Shown: one piece after another, positions 54,794-63,708 of the stretch
How positions within the stretch are numbered: position 1 is the stretch's first letter
Layout of the letters: each line of letters starts with the position of its first letter
Origin: Desulfamplus sp964425195
GTDB lineage: Bacteria > Desulfobacterota > Desulfobacteria > Desulfobacterales > Desulfobacteraceae
Direction of reading: 5' to 3'
DNA length: 64,000 nucleotides
Assembly: GCA_964425195.1 (NCBI GenBank)
Contig: CAYRLG010000013.1
Span: 42,398 to 106,397, forward strand
The notes under the pieces: generated by a model
Seen by the model: the letters and a program-made list of their open reading frames with translations, nothing else
Database searches by the model: none
Told to the model about the DNA's origin: nothing
Made by a program: the position numbers and the translations under genes

Positions 54794-56482
54794 ATGAATG
54801 ACACTGTAATGGGCGATACTGTTAATATTTCTCACTGGCTCAGACAAAACAGCGTACAATATCCATACAAAAGAGCAGTTGTCTATCCTGCCTCAAGAGA
54901 TGGTTATGGCAGGGTATTATACAGTCAAATGACATTTGCCCAACTTGAGACAGAGTCTGACTATCTCGCATACGGATTAAGGGATGTTGGAGTAAAGCGA
55001 GGAGTCAGAACAATACTTATGCTACGACCCGGCATGGACTTTTTCTGCACTATTTTTGCACTGTTTAAAATAGGAGCAGTGCCAGTTGTGGTTGATCCGG
55101 GTATGGGAATCAAAAGAATGCTATCGTGCTTTAAGCAGAGTCATCCAGAAGCCTTTGTTGGCATTCCAAAGGCACATTTATTAAGAGTGCTTATGCCCAA
55201 ATACTTTAAATCTGTCAAAATATGGATAACTGCTGGGAAGAAATGGTTCTGGAATGGTTACTCTTTACACAATCTATTTAGGGTTGACGATAAGCCATTT
55301 CCCACAGTTGCAACATTTAAAGATGAGCCTGCTGCCATACTATTTACAACAGGGAGCACCGGTCCTGCAAAAGGGGTTGTCTATACACATAATAACTTTG
55401 ATGCACAGATAAGACAGATAAAAGAGCACTTTAACATTGCAGAAGATGAGATCGATTTGCCAACATTTCCACTTTTTGCCCTATTTGATCCAGCCTTAGG
55501 AATGACAGCAGTTATACCTGACATGGATCCTACAAAACCAGCGTTTGCCAATCCTGAAAAGATAATTGAGGCAATTGAAGATCATGGAGTTACAAATATG
55601 TTTGCCTCGCCAGCACTTCTTAATAGGTTGGGAAAATATGGAAGCGAGAATGAAATTGTTCTGCCGTCACTACGCCGCGTTGTATCTGCCGGTGCTCCAG
55701 TAACTCCTTCAAATATTGAACAGTTCTCATCTATGTTAAATCCTGAAGCAGAAATTCATACGCCTTACGGAGCAACAGAGGCTGTTCCTGTTCTATCAAT
55801 TGCAAGTCATGAAATTCTTCAAGAGACCAGAAAACTTACGGAACAGGGTTTTGGGATGTGTGTTGGCAGACCTATTGGCAATACGCAAGTTGAGATCATT
55901 AAAATTAGTGATGATCATATCCCTAAATGGTCAGATGATATTTTAGCTGAGGCTAATGATGTTGGTGAAATTACAGTAAAAGCACCTCTTGTAACACAAC
56001 ACTATTTTCAAGACCCAAGAGCTGATCTATTTGCCAAAATTAATGATGATAGTGATGGAGTTGCATGGCATAGAATGGGAGACCTTGGCTGGAGAGATGG
56101 AAAAGGTAGAATTTGGTTTTGTGGTAGAAAGAGCCATAGAGTTATTACCCGTAAAGGGACACTTTTCACAATACCTTGTGAAGCTATATTTAACAACCAT
56201 AAGCATGTTTTTAGAGCCGCTTTAGTTGGGATTGGTCCAAAGGAGATGCAAACTCCTGTAATCTGCGTTGAACCTGCTATTCCAATTAAGGATAGTGAAG
56301 CATTTATTGAGGAGCTTTTTGAATTAGCAGGCTCTCATCCTCTAACACAAGATATTGAACATATATTGATTCATAAATCTTTTCCCGTTGATATTCGTCA
56401 TAACTCAAAGATATTTAGGGAAAAACTTGCTGTATGGGCATCAAAAAAACTTGGGCAGGAGACAGCTGAAGGGGATAATTGA
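54794..56482 (+). CDS. oleC: OleC, beta-lactone synthetase (AMP-forming family)
   Basis: A 562-residue adenylate-forming enzyme with FTTGSTGPAKGVVYTH (phosphate loop), PYGATEAVP, GEITVKAPLVTQHYF and WHRMGDLGW. These fit OleC, which turns a beta-hydroxy acid into a beta-lactone in long-chain olefin synthesis, rather than an ordinary acyl-CoA ligase. The presence of an OleB-type gene at 59010 supports the call. OleA and OleD are not in the window. Confidence 0.85.
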   Translation: MNDTVMGDTVNISHWLRQNSVQYPYKRAVVYPASRDGYGRVLYSQMTFAQLETESDYLAYGLRDVGVKRGVRTILMLRPGMDFFCTIFALFKIGAVPVVVDPGMGIKRMLSCFKQSHPEAFVGIPKAHLLRVLMPKYFKSVKIWITAGKKWFWNGYSLHNLFRVDDKPFPTVATFKDEPAAILFTTGSTGPAKGVVYTHNNFDAQIRQIKEHFNIAEDEIDLPTFPLFALFDPALGMTAVIPDMDPTKPAFANPEKIIEAIEDHGVTNMFASPALLNRLGKYGSENEIVLPSLRRVVSAGAPVTPSNIEQFSSMLNPEAEIHTPYGATEAVPVLSIASHEILQETRKLTEQGFGMCVGRPIGNTQVEIIKISDDHIPKWSDDILAEANDVGEITVKAPLVTQHYFQDPRADLFAKINDDSDGVAWHRMGDLGWRDGKGRIWFCGRKSHRVITRKGTLFTIPCEAIFNNHKHVFRAALVGIGPKEMQTPVICVEPAIPIKDSEAFIEELFELAGSHPLTQDIEHILIHKSFPVDIRHNSKIFREKLAVWASKKLGQETAEGDN

Positions 56483-56537
56483 ACCTCCCCTTGAATAAGA
56501 AGGGGAGGTAAAAAGTTTATAAGTTTAAATCCTATGA

Positions 56538-57836
56538 TCAATCTGGTAAAAGATCGTAAAAATAGAGCATTGCGTCAGAACGGGTTACAATACCAATAAG
56601 CCTGTCATCTTTTATTACTGGTATTCTTCCAATATCGTGTTTTATCATAAGACGGGCAGCATCAATAGCACTTTTATTATGTTCAATAGTTATAACATCG
56701 CGGCTCATAAATGCCTTTACAGGATACTGCATCTGGTTATCTTTTCTTATCTTTCTAAAATCTCTTCGTGAAATAATTCCTACAATATGGTCTTCGCTGT
56801 CAACAACAGGAACACCTGAACATCCTGTCTCTCTTAACATCATTGCCACTTCATCAACTGTAGTATCTTCAGAAACTGTCACAACAGGATAAGACATAAT
56901 ATCACTTAACATTACAGAGGATTGCTGATTACCTTTTACCATCTCAATAATCATCTCTTCTATAACATCAGGATTTGTAGATTTAAGAAGAGCAGAGCCA
57001 GCACCAGGATGTCCTCCACCGCCCATACTTCTCATTATCAATCCAATATTTAGCTGCTCTATATTGCTTCTGCCTATCACCATACAGGTATCTCTATCTG
57101 TATCTCTAAAAATACCAAAAGCTGCATCAACATTCACAATTTCTCTATACATCTGCAAAACAACGGAGAGATTTTGAACATGTCCCTCAATATCCATTCT
57201 TGCAATACTTATGCTAAAGCCACCAATCTCTTGACGCTGGGCATGTTGGATCATCTCAAACAAGATATCTTTCTGTTTTTTTCCGTAAGCATGTCGCAAA
57301 AATGTTGAGAGAATTTGGAGATCTGCCTTTCTTTCAAGAAGATACGCCGCAGCCCTTGCATCACTTGGAGTGGTTGATGTAAATGTCATATTTCCAGTAT
57401 CTTCATAAAGCCCCATCAAAAAAAGAGATGCCTGTATAGGAGTAATCAGCTTTCTCTGTCGTTCAAGCTCACGTATCATAAGAGTTATGTTTGCACCTAC
57501 CTCCTCTCTATGAACTTCATCAGCATTTAAATCGCCTTGTAGATGGTGATCCCAGTTGATAATCTTTAGATTATCCTTTTTTTGTAATGGAGACATTCCA
57601 TCGAGCCTTTTCCATGAATTTGTGTCAACTACAATTAAAGTTCTAACCTCATTTAATTTAATCTCTTTAGGAGAGTAAAACCCAAAAAGGTCTTTATGTA
57701 TTGATATGAAAGATTTAAGATTTGGATTTACAGTCCCGGGAAGGACAGGTTTGGCTCCAGGATAAAGAATTGTCCCAGCTACTAATGATGCAAGAGCATC
57801 AAAGTCAGTTCCTTTATGGGTTGTAATAATCTGCAT
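56538..57836 (-). CDS. DHH phosphoesterase with two CBS domains
   Basis: A 432-residue protein: DHH domain with TTHKGTDFDALAS and NWDHHL metal motifs, a DHHA1 domain with GGGGHPGAGSA, then two CBS domains from about residue 305 to the end. The same layout is the N-terminal part of the deltaproteobacterial CCA-adding/poly(A) polymerase fusion, but here the polymerase part is absent. It is probably a phosphodiesterase (short RNA or cyclic dinucleotide), controlled by adenine nucleotides binding the CBS pair. Confidence 0.8.
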   Translation of the reverse strand: MQIITTHKGTDFDALASLVAGTILYPGAKPVLPGTVNPNLKSFISIHKDLFGFYSPKEIKLNEVRTLIVVDTNSWKRLDGMSPLQKKDNLKIINWDHHLQGDLNADEVHREEVGANITLMIRELERQRKLITPIQASLFLMGLYEDTGNMTFTSTTPSDARAAAYLLERKADLQILSTFLRHAYGKKQKDILFEMIQHAQRQEIGGFSISIARMDIEGHVQNLSVVLQMYREIVNVDAAFGIFRDTDRDTCMVIGRSNIEQLNIGLIMRSMGGGGHPGAGSALLKSTNPDVIEEMIIEMVKGNQQSSVMLSDIMSYPVVTVSEDTTVDEVAMMLRETGCSGVPVVDSEDHIVGIISRRDFRKIRKDNQMQYPVKAFMSRDVITIEHNKSAIDAARLMIKHDIGRIPVIKDDRLIGIVTRSDAMLYFYDLLPD

Positions 57837-57848
57837 GAAATTTTCCGT

Positions 57849-58856
57849 TTACTTCTTACTTTGTTCGTTATTTATTCCTGTCTTCTCTTCTCTATTTTTT
57901 CCAACGCTTGTTTCATCTTCATATTCAACGTCTGAATAGCTTAGAAGAGCCACAGGAGTATCGTGCCCAGTAGCTTTTTTGTACTCAAGAGCAGCTTGAG
58001 CATTGAATTTTGCATACTCCATCTTAATCTCATATTTTCTGATTTCAGTCTGTGCATCCATACTCTTTTTCGCAAGCTGATATTTCATATACATAAACCA
58101 CGCAAAGAGTAGAAAAAGCCCTGAAAAAAGTGCAATAAAAAACCACTTGAAATTTAAAAGTGTCTCAATCCCAGCTTTAGCAAGAAAGGTTAGCATATCT
58201 GGAATAACTAAATAGAGCATTACGCCTGATATTATAAAAAAACCTATAATAAATATATTTAATCGGCTTATCTGATCCATGACGCTTCCCATACCCTCTG
58301 CTGTACCAAATTTTATATGGGGTTTTATATCAATTTTTTGAGATTTTTCACTACTATCTTTGGAGTTAATTTGCGCTTCATTATTATTAGCATTATTAGA
58401 TTGATCACCATTTTCTTGAGCTTTTATATCATCTTCATAAATCTCCTTTTTATCATCACTGTAATCTTGTCCACTCTTTTTTCCATAAAGCATAACCATC
58501 ACCGCTTTTAGTACAAAACCTAAAAGAAGGACAAGCCCAACAGGAATACCTATTGCAGCAGCAAACCACCCTCTAAATGGAAATGGTACATCTTCAGTTA
58601 CAAGTTTAACTTGATAATCATCAATATTTCCAAAAGTATTTTCAAAATAGTATTTATTAAAATTGGTCAAAGTAGAACCTTTGACCTGATATATAATCTC
58701 TCCTGAGTCATCAATTACATTCATCCACGACTGCCTGCCAGACTTCATAACAGCCACAGCAAAGATTTCAATCTCAATAAGAAAGAAACCAACAACAATA
58801 ATAATCATAAGTATTTTATGATCTTTTATGAGATCAGACCAGCTCTTATTTGCCAT
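57849..58856 (-). CDS. Membrane protein of unknown function
   Basis: A 335-residue protein not recognised. Hydrophobic segments near residues 15-37, 97-118, 200-220 and 235-258 suggest four membrane helices. Between the second and third is a polar Asn/Ser/Asp/Lys-rich loop of about 55 residues; the C-terminus is helical and charged (YEIKMEYAKFNAQAALEYKK). It lies 12 bases upstream of the DHH-CBS gene on the same strand, so they are probably cotranscribed. Confidence 0.7.
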   Translation of the reverse strand: MANKSWSDLIKDHKILMIIIVVGFFLIEIEIFAVAVMKSGRQSWMNVIDDSGEIIYQVKGSTLTNFNKYYFENTFGNIDDYQVKLVTEDVPFPFRGWFAAAIGIPVGLVLLLGFVLKAVMVMLYGKKSGQDYSDDKKEIYEDDIKAQENGDQSNNANNNEAQINSKDSSEKSQKIDIKPHIKFGTAEGMGSVMDQISRLNIFIIGFFIISGVMLYLVIPDMLTFLAKAGIETLLNFKWFFIALFSGLFLLFAWFMYMKYQLAKKSMDAQTEIRKYEIKMEYAKFNAQAALEYKKATGHDTPVALLSYSDVEYEDETSVGKNREEKTGINNEQSKK

Positions 58857-59009
58857 TCAAAGTATCCTTAAATTTAAAATTCTTTTGTACCATCATAATA
58901 AAACTTTTTTATCCCATAGAGAGTGAACTAAATTCATTTGATTCATTCAATTTATTTTCTATTAAAAAGTTTATCAAAAACAGTTATGGAATAACAGCAT
59001 ATTTTTATT

Positions 59010-59978
59010 TTACTTTTTACTGTTTTTAAAAAAATTGAGGATAATCTCTGAAGTTTCATAAGGTTTATCTTCAAAAAGATAGTGCCCAGCATTTTCAAAA
59101 AAATAGACTGGCACATCTGGAAATCTTGCCCTCCACTCTCTTAAAAACGAGAGATCAAAAACAAAATCGTGCTCTCCCCAAAGGATAATAATAGGCACTT
59201 TTTTTAATTTCAAAAGGTTTGAATCAACATATTTTACAATATCATAGCTTCTGTCGCTTTTTGTAATAGGGATATCTTGCACAAACTTTAAAGTTGCAAC
59301 TCTATTTTTCCATGAGTTGTAAGGAGCGGTTAGTCCCTTTTTTACCTCTTTTGATAGTCTCTTAAAAGGAGCCATATAAAGGGCTGCATAAGAAAAGAGA
59401 TTAAATCCAAGAACAGCAGGAATAGCAAATGGTTTGAGATATTTAATAAGCCAAAGTCTTAATGGGAATTTTTTATCACTCGGAAGAAAAAAACCAGATG
59501 TGTTAGTAATAACAATTTTGTCAATCCTATCAAAATTTTGCAATGCCCATGCAAACCCTATCATTCCTCCCCAGTCATGGACAATTAGAGAAATTTTTTC
59601 ATCATGCGGTAAATTTAGATGATCTATAAGACTATTAATATTTTCTACTCTATTTTTGAGCGTATAATCATAAACTGAACTATCAGGCTTGTCTGAAAAT
59701 CCACAGCCAATATGATCAGGAACAATAGTCCTATATCCTTTGGCTGACAATTTTTTGATAAGATACCTAAAATAGAATGACCATGTTGGATTACCGTGAA
59801 GCATCAACACAGGCTTTCCATTTCCCTCATCAATATAGTGCATCTGGATCGTTTTTGGCTCAACTCTATCTTTCTGAATAATATTTTCATCAATGGTCAA
59901 AAAATTGGATTTAAAAGGATAGAGATGGTCAAATCCTTTTGTTGAGGTGACTTTACTGTTAATTGTTCTTGTTATCAT
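59010..59978 (-). CDS. oleB: OleB-like alpha/beta hydrolase (beta-lactone decarboxylase)
   Basis: A 322-residue hydrolase of the haloalkane dehalogenase family: LMLHGNPTWSFYFRYL (oxyanion region), VHDWGGMIG with the nucleophilic Asp, WGEHDFVF and ENAGHYLFED with the catalytic His. OleB decarboxylates beta-lactones to olefins. The assignment as OleB rests on the family and on oleC 2.5 kb away; a true dehalogenase cannot be excluded from sequence alone. Confidence 0.75.
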   Translation of the reverse strand: MITRTINSKVTSTKGFDHLYPFKSNFLTIDENIIQKDRVEPKTIQMHYIDEGNGKPVLMLHGNPTWSFYFRYLIKKLSAKGYRTIVPDHIGCGFSDKPDSSVYDYTLKNRVENINSLIDHLNLPHDEKISLIVHDWGGMIGFAWALQNFDRIDKIVITNTSGFFLPSDKKFPLRLWLIKYLKPFAIPAVLGFNLFSYAALYMAPFKRLSKEVKKGLTAPYNSWKNRVATLKFVQDIPITKSDRSYDIVKYVDSNLLKLKKVPIIILWGEHDFVFDLSFLREWRARFPDVPVYFFENAGHYLFEDKPYETSEIILNFFKNSKK

Positions 59979-60003
59979 ACAAAATTACCCTTACAAAATA
60001 TAA

Positions 60004-60132
60004 TTATGCTAAATTTATAGCGATAAGGTCGAATTCAATTACACCTTCCTTATCTAACTTATCTAACAAGTCATAAGCGATTAAGGTGCGGGATATCTTA
60101 AAAAAGCTAAATCTATGGTTGTTAAAATTATA
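60004..60132 (-). other. Coding-like fragment, unassigned
   Basis: Read on the minus strand a frame without a good start encodes SRTLIAYDLLDKLDKEGVIE and ends FDLIAINLA with a stop. It may be the tail of a lost gene or a repeat; it sits between gspE and oleB. Confidence 0.25.
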
Positions 60133-60141
60133 AATTCTGTT

Positions 60142-61938
60142 TTACTCTTGAGTAACACGCACAACCTCTTCCATGCTGGTAATACCTTGCAAAACTTTTA
60201 AAACGCCATCTTCTCTAAGCGTGGTCATTCCCTGCTCAATAGCACTCTTTTTAATCTGATTTGCATCAGAAGTGCTAAGAATAACGTTCTTGATAGCATC
60301 GTTGATCTGCATAATTTCAAATATCGCCTGCCGTCCCATATATCCTGTTCCAAAGCAGTGGGAACACCCCTTAGGCTTGAATATTTTTATATCTTCCTTA
60401 AGCTCTATTTCAGAGATGTTCAAAAGTGCACACTCTCCAGAATCTGGCATATACTCTAACTTGCAGTGCGGGCACAACACCCTTACCAACCTTTGAGCTG
60501 CGATCGCCTTAACAGATGATGTTATAAGGTATGGCTCAACTCCGAGATCAACAAGCCTTGTAACTGCACCCGGAGAGTCATTTGTATGGAGAGTTGAAAA
60601 TACAAGATGTCCTGTTAGAGCAGATTGTATTGCAATTTCAGCAGTTTCTAAATCTCTTATCTCTCCAACAAGAATAACATCAGGGTCTTGTCTTACAATT
60701 GACCTCAAACCACTTGCAAAGGTCATTCCTATTTTGCGATTCACCTGAATCTGCCCTATCCCTTTTAGGTTGTACTCCACAGGGTCTTCAATAGTAATTA
60801 TATTTTTGTCTGGTGAATTTATTTTGGAGAGAGCTGCATAAAGAGTGGTAGTTTTTCCACTTCCTGTAGGACCTGTTACTAACACAATTCCATTATTAAG
60901 TGTGATAAGCCTGTTAAATATCTCTAAATGGGTACAAGATATTCCAGATTGAGAAAGTTCAAGCAAATTGCCTGATTTATTCAAAAGACGCATAACAAGA
61001 CGCTCGCCATAAGATGTTGGCACTGTTGAGATACGAATATCAATTTTTTGCTGACCCATTCTTACCTCAACTCTGCCGTCCTGTGGGATTCTCTTCTCTG
61101 CAATATTCATATCTGCCATAACTTTAATGCGAGAGATTAATGCTGATTGAATCCATTTTGGTGGTTCAAGTAGATCGTATAAGATACCGTCAATTCTATA
61201 CCTTATCTTGATTGTATCCTGAAACGGCTCAATATGGATATCACTGGCTTTTGCCTTAACAGATTGGGATATAACGTGATTTACCAACCTGATTACAGGT
61301 GCATCACTGGTATTATCAAGAAGGTCTGAGGTCTCTTCAATCTCCTTGATAATTGTTGTGCCGTTCTCCTCCATATTTTCCACAATCTGACGTGCACTCT
61401 CTTGTGTTGTCTGATTATACAAGTGGTTAATTGCTGAGAGTATTTCAGAACGGGGGGCAAGCACAGTCTCGTATTCAGAAAGATTGAGAAAGTTTGCAAT
61501 ATCGTCAGTAGGGGATAGATCGCAAGGGGTATTAATGGCAATAACGATTGGGCTATTGATTAATTCAGCTTTAATTAAGCTATCTTGAATAACTGCTGGA
61601 ACTACACAATATCTCTTCAGAAAATGGATCGATATATTTTCCATAAAACCCTTTTTAATAAGATACTCCGTAAAAGGGATTTTAAAAGAAGAGTTATCCT
61701 CTTTAGTCATACAGAGACTATCCTGCAAAATAGAGTCAACAGTAATAGTTTGAGTATATGGCATTGAATAGATATCACCCATGATTTGAAGGAGAGTCTC
61801 CTCTTTGACCATGTTTGACGAGATAAGAGCTTCTGGAAAGTTTATCTTGTCATTGAGATAGAGTTTTCTTATCTTTTCTATGTTATCTTCAGAAAGTTCG
61901 ATCCTATCTGATAGTGATTCTAAAAATTTATTAATCAA
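60142..61938 (-). CDS. Type II secretion/type IV pilus assembly ATPase (GspE/PilB family)
   Basis: A 598-residue hexameric ATPase: N-terminal GspE-type domain, Walker A GPTGSGKTTTLYAAL near residue 353, Asp box ITIEDPVEY, Walker B region ILVGEIRDLETAE, His box HLVFSTLHTND and a four-cysteine zinc motif from CPHC and CSHC. It drives pilus or pseudopilus assembly. No other secretion or pilus genes are in the window. GspE or PilB cannot be told apart without them. Confidence 0.9.
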   Translation of the reverse strand: MINKFLESLSDRIELSEDNIEKIRKLYLNDKINFPEALISSNMVKEETLLQIMGDIYSMPYTQTITVDSILQDSLCMTKEDNSSFKIPFTEYLIKKGFMENISIHFLKRYCVVPAVIQDSLIKAELINSPIVIAINTPCDLSPTDDIANFLNLSEYETVLAPRSEILSAINHLYNQTTQESARQIVENMEENGTTIIKEIEETSDLLDNTSDAPVIRLVNHVISQSVKAKASDIHIEPFQDTIKIRYRIDGILYDLLEPPKWIQSALISRIKVMADMNIAEKRIPQDGRVEVRMGQQKIDIRISTVPTSYGERLVMRLLNKSGNLLELSQSGISCTHLEIFNRLITLNNGIVLVTGPTGSGKTTTLYAALSKINSPDKNIITIEDPVEYNLKGIGQIQVNRKIGMTFASGLRSIVRQDPDVILVGEIRDLETAEIAIQSALTGHLVFSTLHTNDSPGAVTRLVDLGVEPYLITSSVKAIAAQRLVRVLCPHCKLEYMPDSGECALLNISEIELKEDIKIFKPKGCSHCFGTGYMGRQAIFEIMQINDAIKNVILSTSDANQIKKSAIEQGMTTLREDGVLKVLQGITSMEEVVRVTQE

Positions 61939-61991
61939 CAGCTCGTTAACCTCTCATGCTCTCAACAGTCATATTAAACTCATCTCTTTCC

Positions 61992-62339
61992 CTATTTATC
62001 TTTCTGGATTTCACGAATGTCTCGTTTACTTTGCCAAATCTCAAATGCTATTATACCTCCTAATGCTACGATACCAAACATAGGGGAGAGCAGAATACCT
62101 TTCAAAGTTGCAGCAACTCCAGTTGCTTTGACTGCTGGAACTGCTGCTACAGTTGCTGCTTTGACTGCCGGAATTGCCGTTGTTGTTGGAACTGCTGCTA
62201 CAGTTGTTGCTTTAGCTGCTGGAATTGCTGTTGCTGTTGGAACTGCTGCTACAGTTGTTGCTTTAGCTGCTGGAATTGCTGTTGCTGTTGGAGTTGTACT
62301 TCCTGAAACTGCTGATGTTATAACGGACTCTTCGATCAT
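61992..62339 (-). CDS. Ala/Val/Thr/Pro-rich repeat protein with C-terminal membrane anchor
   Basis: A 115-residue protein. Residues 17-67 are three 17-residue repeats of the type TATAIPAAKATTVAAVP, followed by a partial fourth. Near residues 84-103 is one hydrophobic segment (LSPMFGIVALGGIIAFEIW), then a charged tail KRDIREIQKDK. The opposite strand is also open by repetition. It lies 53 bases before gspE on the same strand. No family is recognised; a tail-anchored spacer or scaffold protein is possible. Confidence 0.55.
   Translation of the reverse strand: MIEESVITSAVSGSTTPTATAIPAAKATTVAAVPTATAIPAAKATTVAAVPTTTAIPAVKAATVAAVPAVKATGVAATLKGILLSPMFGIVALGGIIAFEIWQSKRDIREIQKDK
62139..62291. repeat. 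Three 51-bp tandem repeats
   Basis: Coding tandem repeats in the Ala/Val/Thr-rich protein, two nearly identical copies and one diverged. Period 51 bases keeps the reading frame. Confidence 0.85.
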
Positions 62340-62425
62340 ATTCTCTCCTTTGGTTCTTATTTTGAAATGGTAAAAAGTGGGTGAGGATGACGGGAAAATA
62401 TCAATAGATGAAAATTAGTAAATAC

Positions 62426-62459
62426 AACGTAGAGACGCATAGTCGTGGGTCTCTACGTT
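62426..62459. repeat. Dispersed palindrome (GTAGAGACGCA...), copy 4
   Basis: AACGTAGAGACGCAT and GGGTCTCTACGTT pair as the longest hairpin of the four copies. It is between the repeat-protein gene and the BmpA-type gene. Confidence 0.7.
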
Positions 62460-62529
62460 TTGTATCTTAGTCTAAAAATTTTACGACCATATCAATTATC
62501 TATGGCGTTTATTATTAAAAAAATAGCCT

Positions 62530-63708
62530 CTATTGAGGAATAGTTCCTTTTACATTATCCACATAATACATCATACTAAGTAAATCCTGCTTAGAGGCAC
62601 GGGTACCAGCCTTTATCTGCTCTTTACCAGTATTGTCTTTAATTGGTCCATCAAATGGGTCAAACTCTTCAACACCTTTTTGCATCTGTTCATATCTTTT
62701 AAGAACAAGGTCATAGACAGATATTTCTCCTAAATCGGGAGCTTTGGTTTTAACTGCCTTAAGATCGCCAATGAACTTTGAGTTAATTATTTCGTCAAAA
62801 CTTCCGCCTAAAAGAGCTGCTTTTTCTGCAGCAAGCCACCACATATCTTCATTTGTCCAAGTTCCATTGTACATATCTTGAAGACTCTTTACGTACATAC
62901 CGCCCCAATCCATCAACTGACCAGATACAACCGAATCTTTTCCATAGGGCTGCATTGGGCTGTAGTGGCTAAATGTGTAAATCTGTTTTCCTTTTTCTGT
63001 GTGAGCTTGACCAACTTCAATTACTGCTGGGGTGTCTTCTGTAAACGCAAGTGCATCGCAGCCATCTCCAACTAACGACTCTGCCGCCTCTTTTGCTTTA
63101 TCTGGTCCATACCATGCGTAAGTCCATCTTACGTCAACTGTTGCTTTGGGATTTACAGCTTTTATTCCAAGTGCAAATGCGTTGATGTGGCGAATTAGCT
63201 CAGGTATTGGGAATGCGGCAACGTAGCCAATTTTATTGCTTTTAGTGAGTGCCCCAGCCATCACACCGTTTAGGTAATACATCTGATAGAGGTCTCCAAA
63301 ATATGTTCCAACATTTGGAAGATTTTTAAAACCTGAACAGTGCATAAATTTCTTCTCTGGATATTTTTGTCCTGCAGCAATGGTTGCATCCATGTAGCCA
63401 AAACTTGTAGTAAAGACTACATCACACTTTTGCTCTTGAATTAAACGATCAATGATTCTTGAGCAGTCTGCATCTGCAACTGATTCAATAATAACTGTCT
63501 CAAGCCATGGAAGTTTTGATTCAGCAAATTTTCTACCCTGATCATGTGCATGAGAAAAACCATAATCTCCAACAGGTCCTACATAGATAAAACCAGCTTT
63601 GAGTTTTTTCTCTGCTGAAAAGGCAACACTATATACAGATTGAAATGCAATACTAAGTACAAAAATGATACATAGTGATAAAAGGTTAATACGTTTAAAC
63701 AGATTCAT
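62530..63708 (-). CDS. BmpA/PnrA-type ABC transporter substrate-binding protein
   Basis: A 392-residue periplasmic binding protein from the ATG at 63708 (behind AAAGGAG); an upstream frame to 63765 is rejected. An N-terminal signal peptide is evident (hydrophobic segment LLSLCIIFVLSIAF). The mature part, with FIYVGPVGDYGFSHAHDQG, fits the BMP family that binds nucleosides and similar compounds. The ABC ATPase at 19086 is of the matching family. Permease genes may lie beyond the right edge or elsewhere. Confidence 0.9.
   Translation of the reverse strand: MNLFKRINLLSLCIIFVLSIAFQSVYSVAFSAEKKLKAGFIYVGPVGDYGFSHAHDQGRKFAESKLPWLETVIIESVADADCSRIIDRLIQEQKCDVVFTTSFGYMDATIAAGQKYPEKKFMHCSGFKNLPNVGTYFGDLYQMYYLNGVMAGALTKSNKIGYVAAFPIPELIRHINAFALGIKAVNPKATVDVRWTYAWYGPDKAKEAAESLVGDGCDALAFTEDTPAVIEVGQAHTEKGKQIYTFSHYSPMQPYGKDSVVSGQLMDWGGMYVKSLQDMYNGTWTNEDMWWLAAEKAALLGGSFDEIINSKFIGDLKAVKTKAPDLGEISVYDLVLKRYEQMQKGVEEFDPFDGPIKDNTGKEQIKAGTRASKQDLLSMMYYVDNVKGTIPQ

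Noticed and set aside
62017..62373. Long plus-strand reading frame opposite the Ala/Val/Thr repeat protein
   Set aside because: It arises because the repeat has few stop codons in any frame; no RBS and no domain, while the minus-strand frame has a membrane anchor and charged tail.
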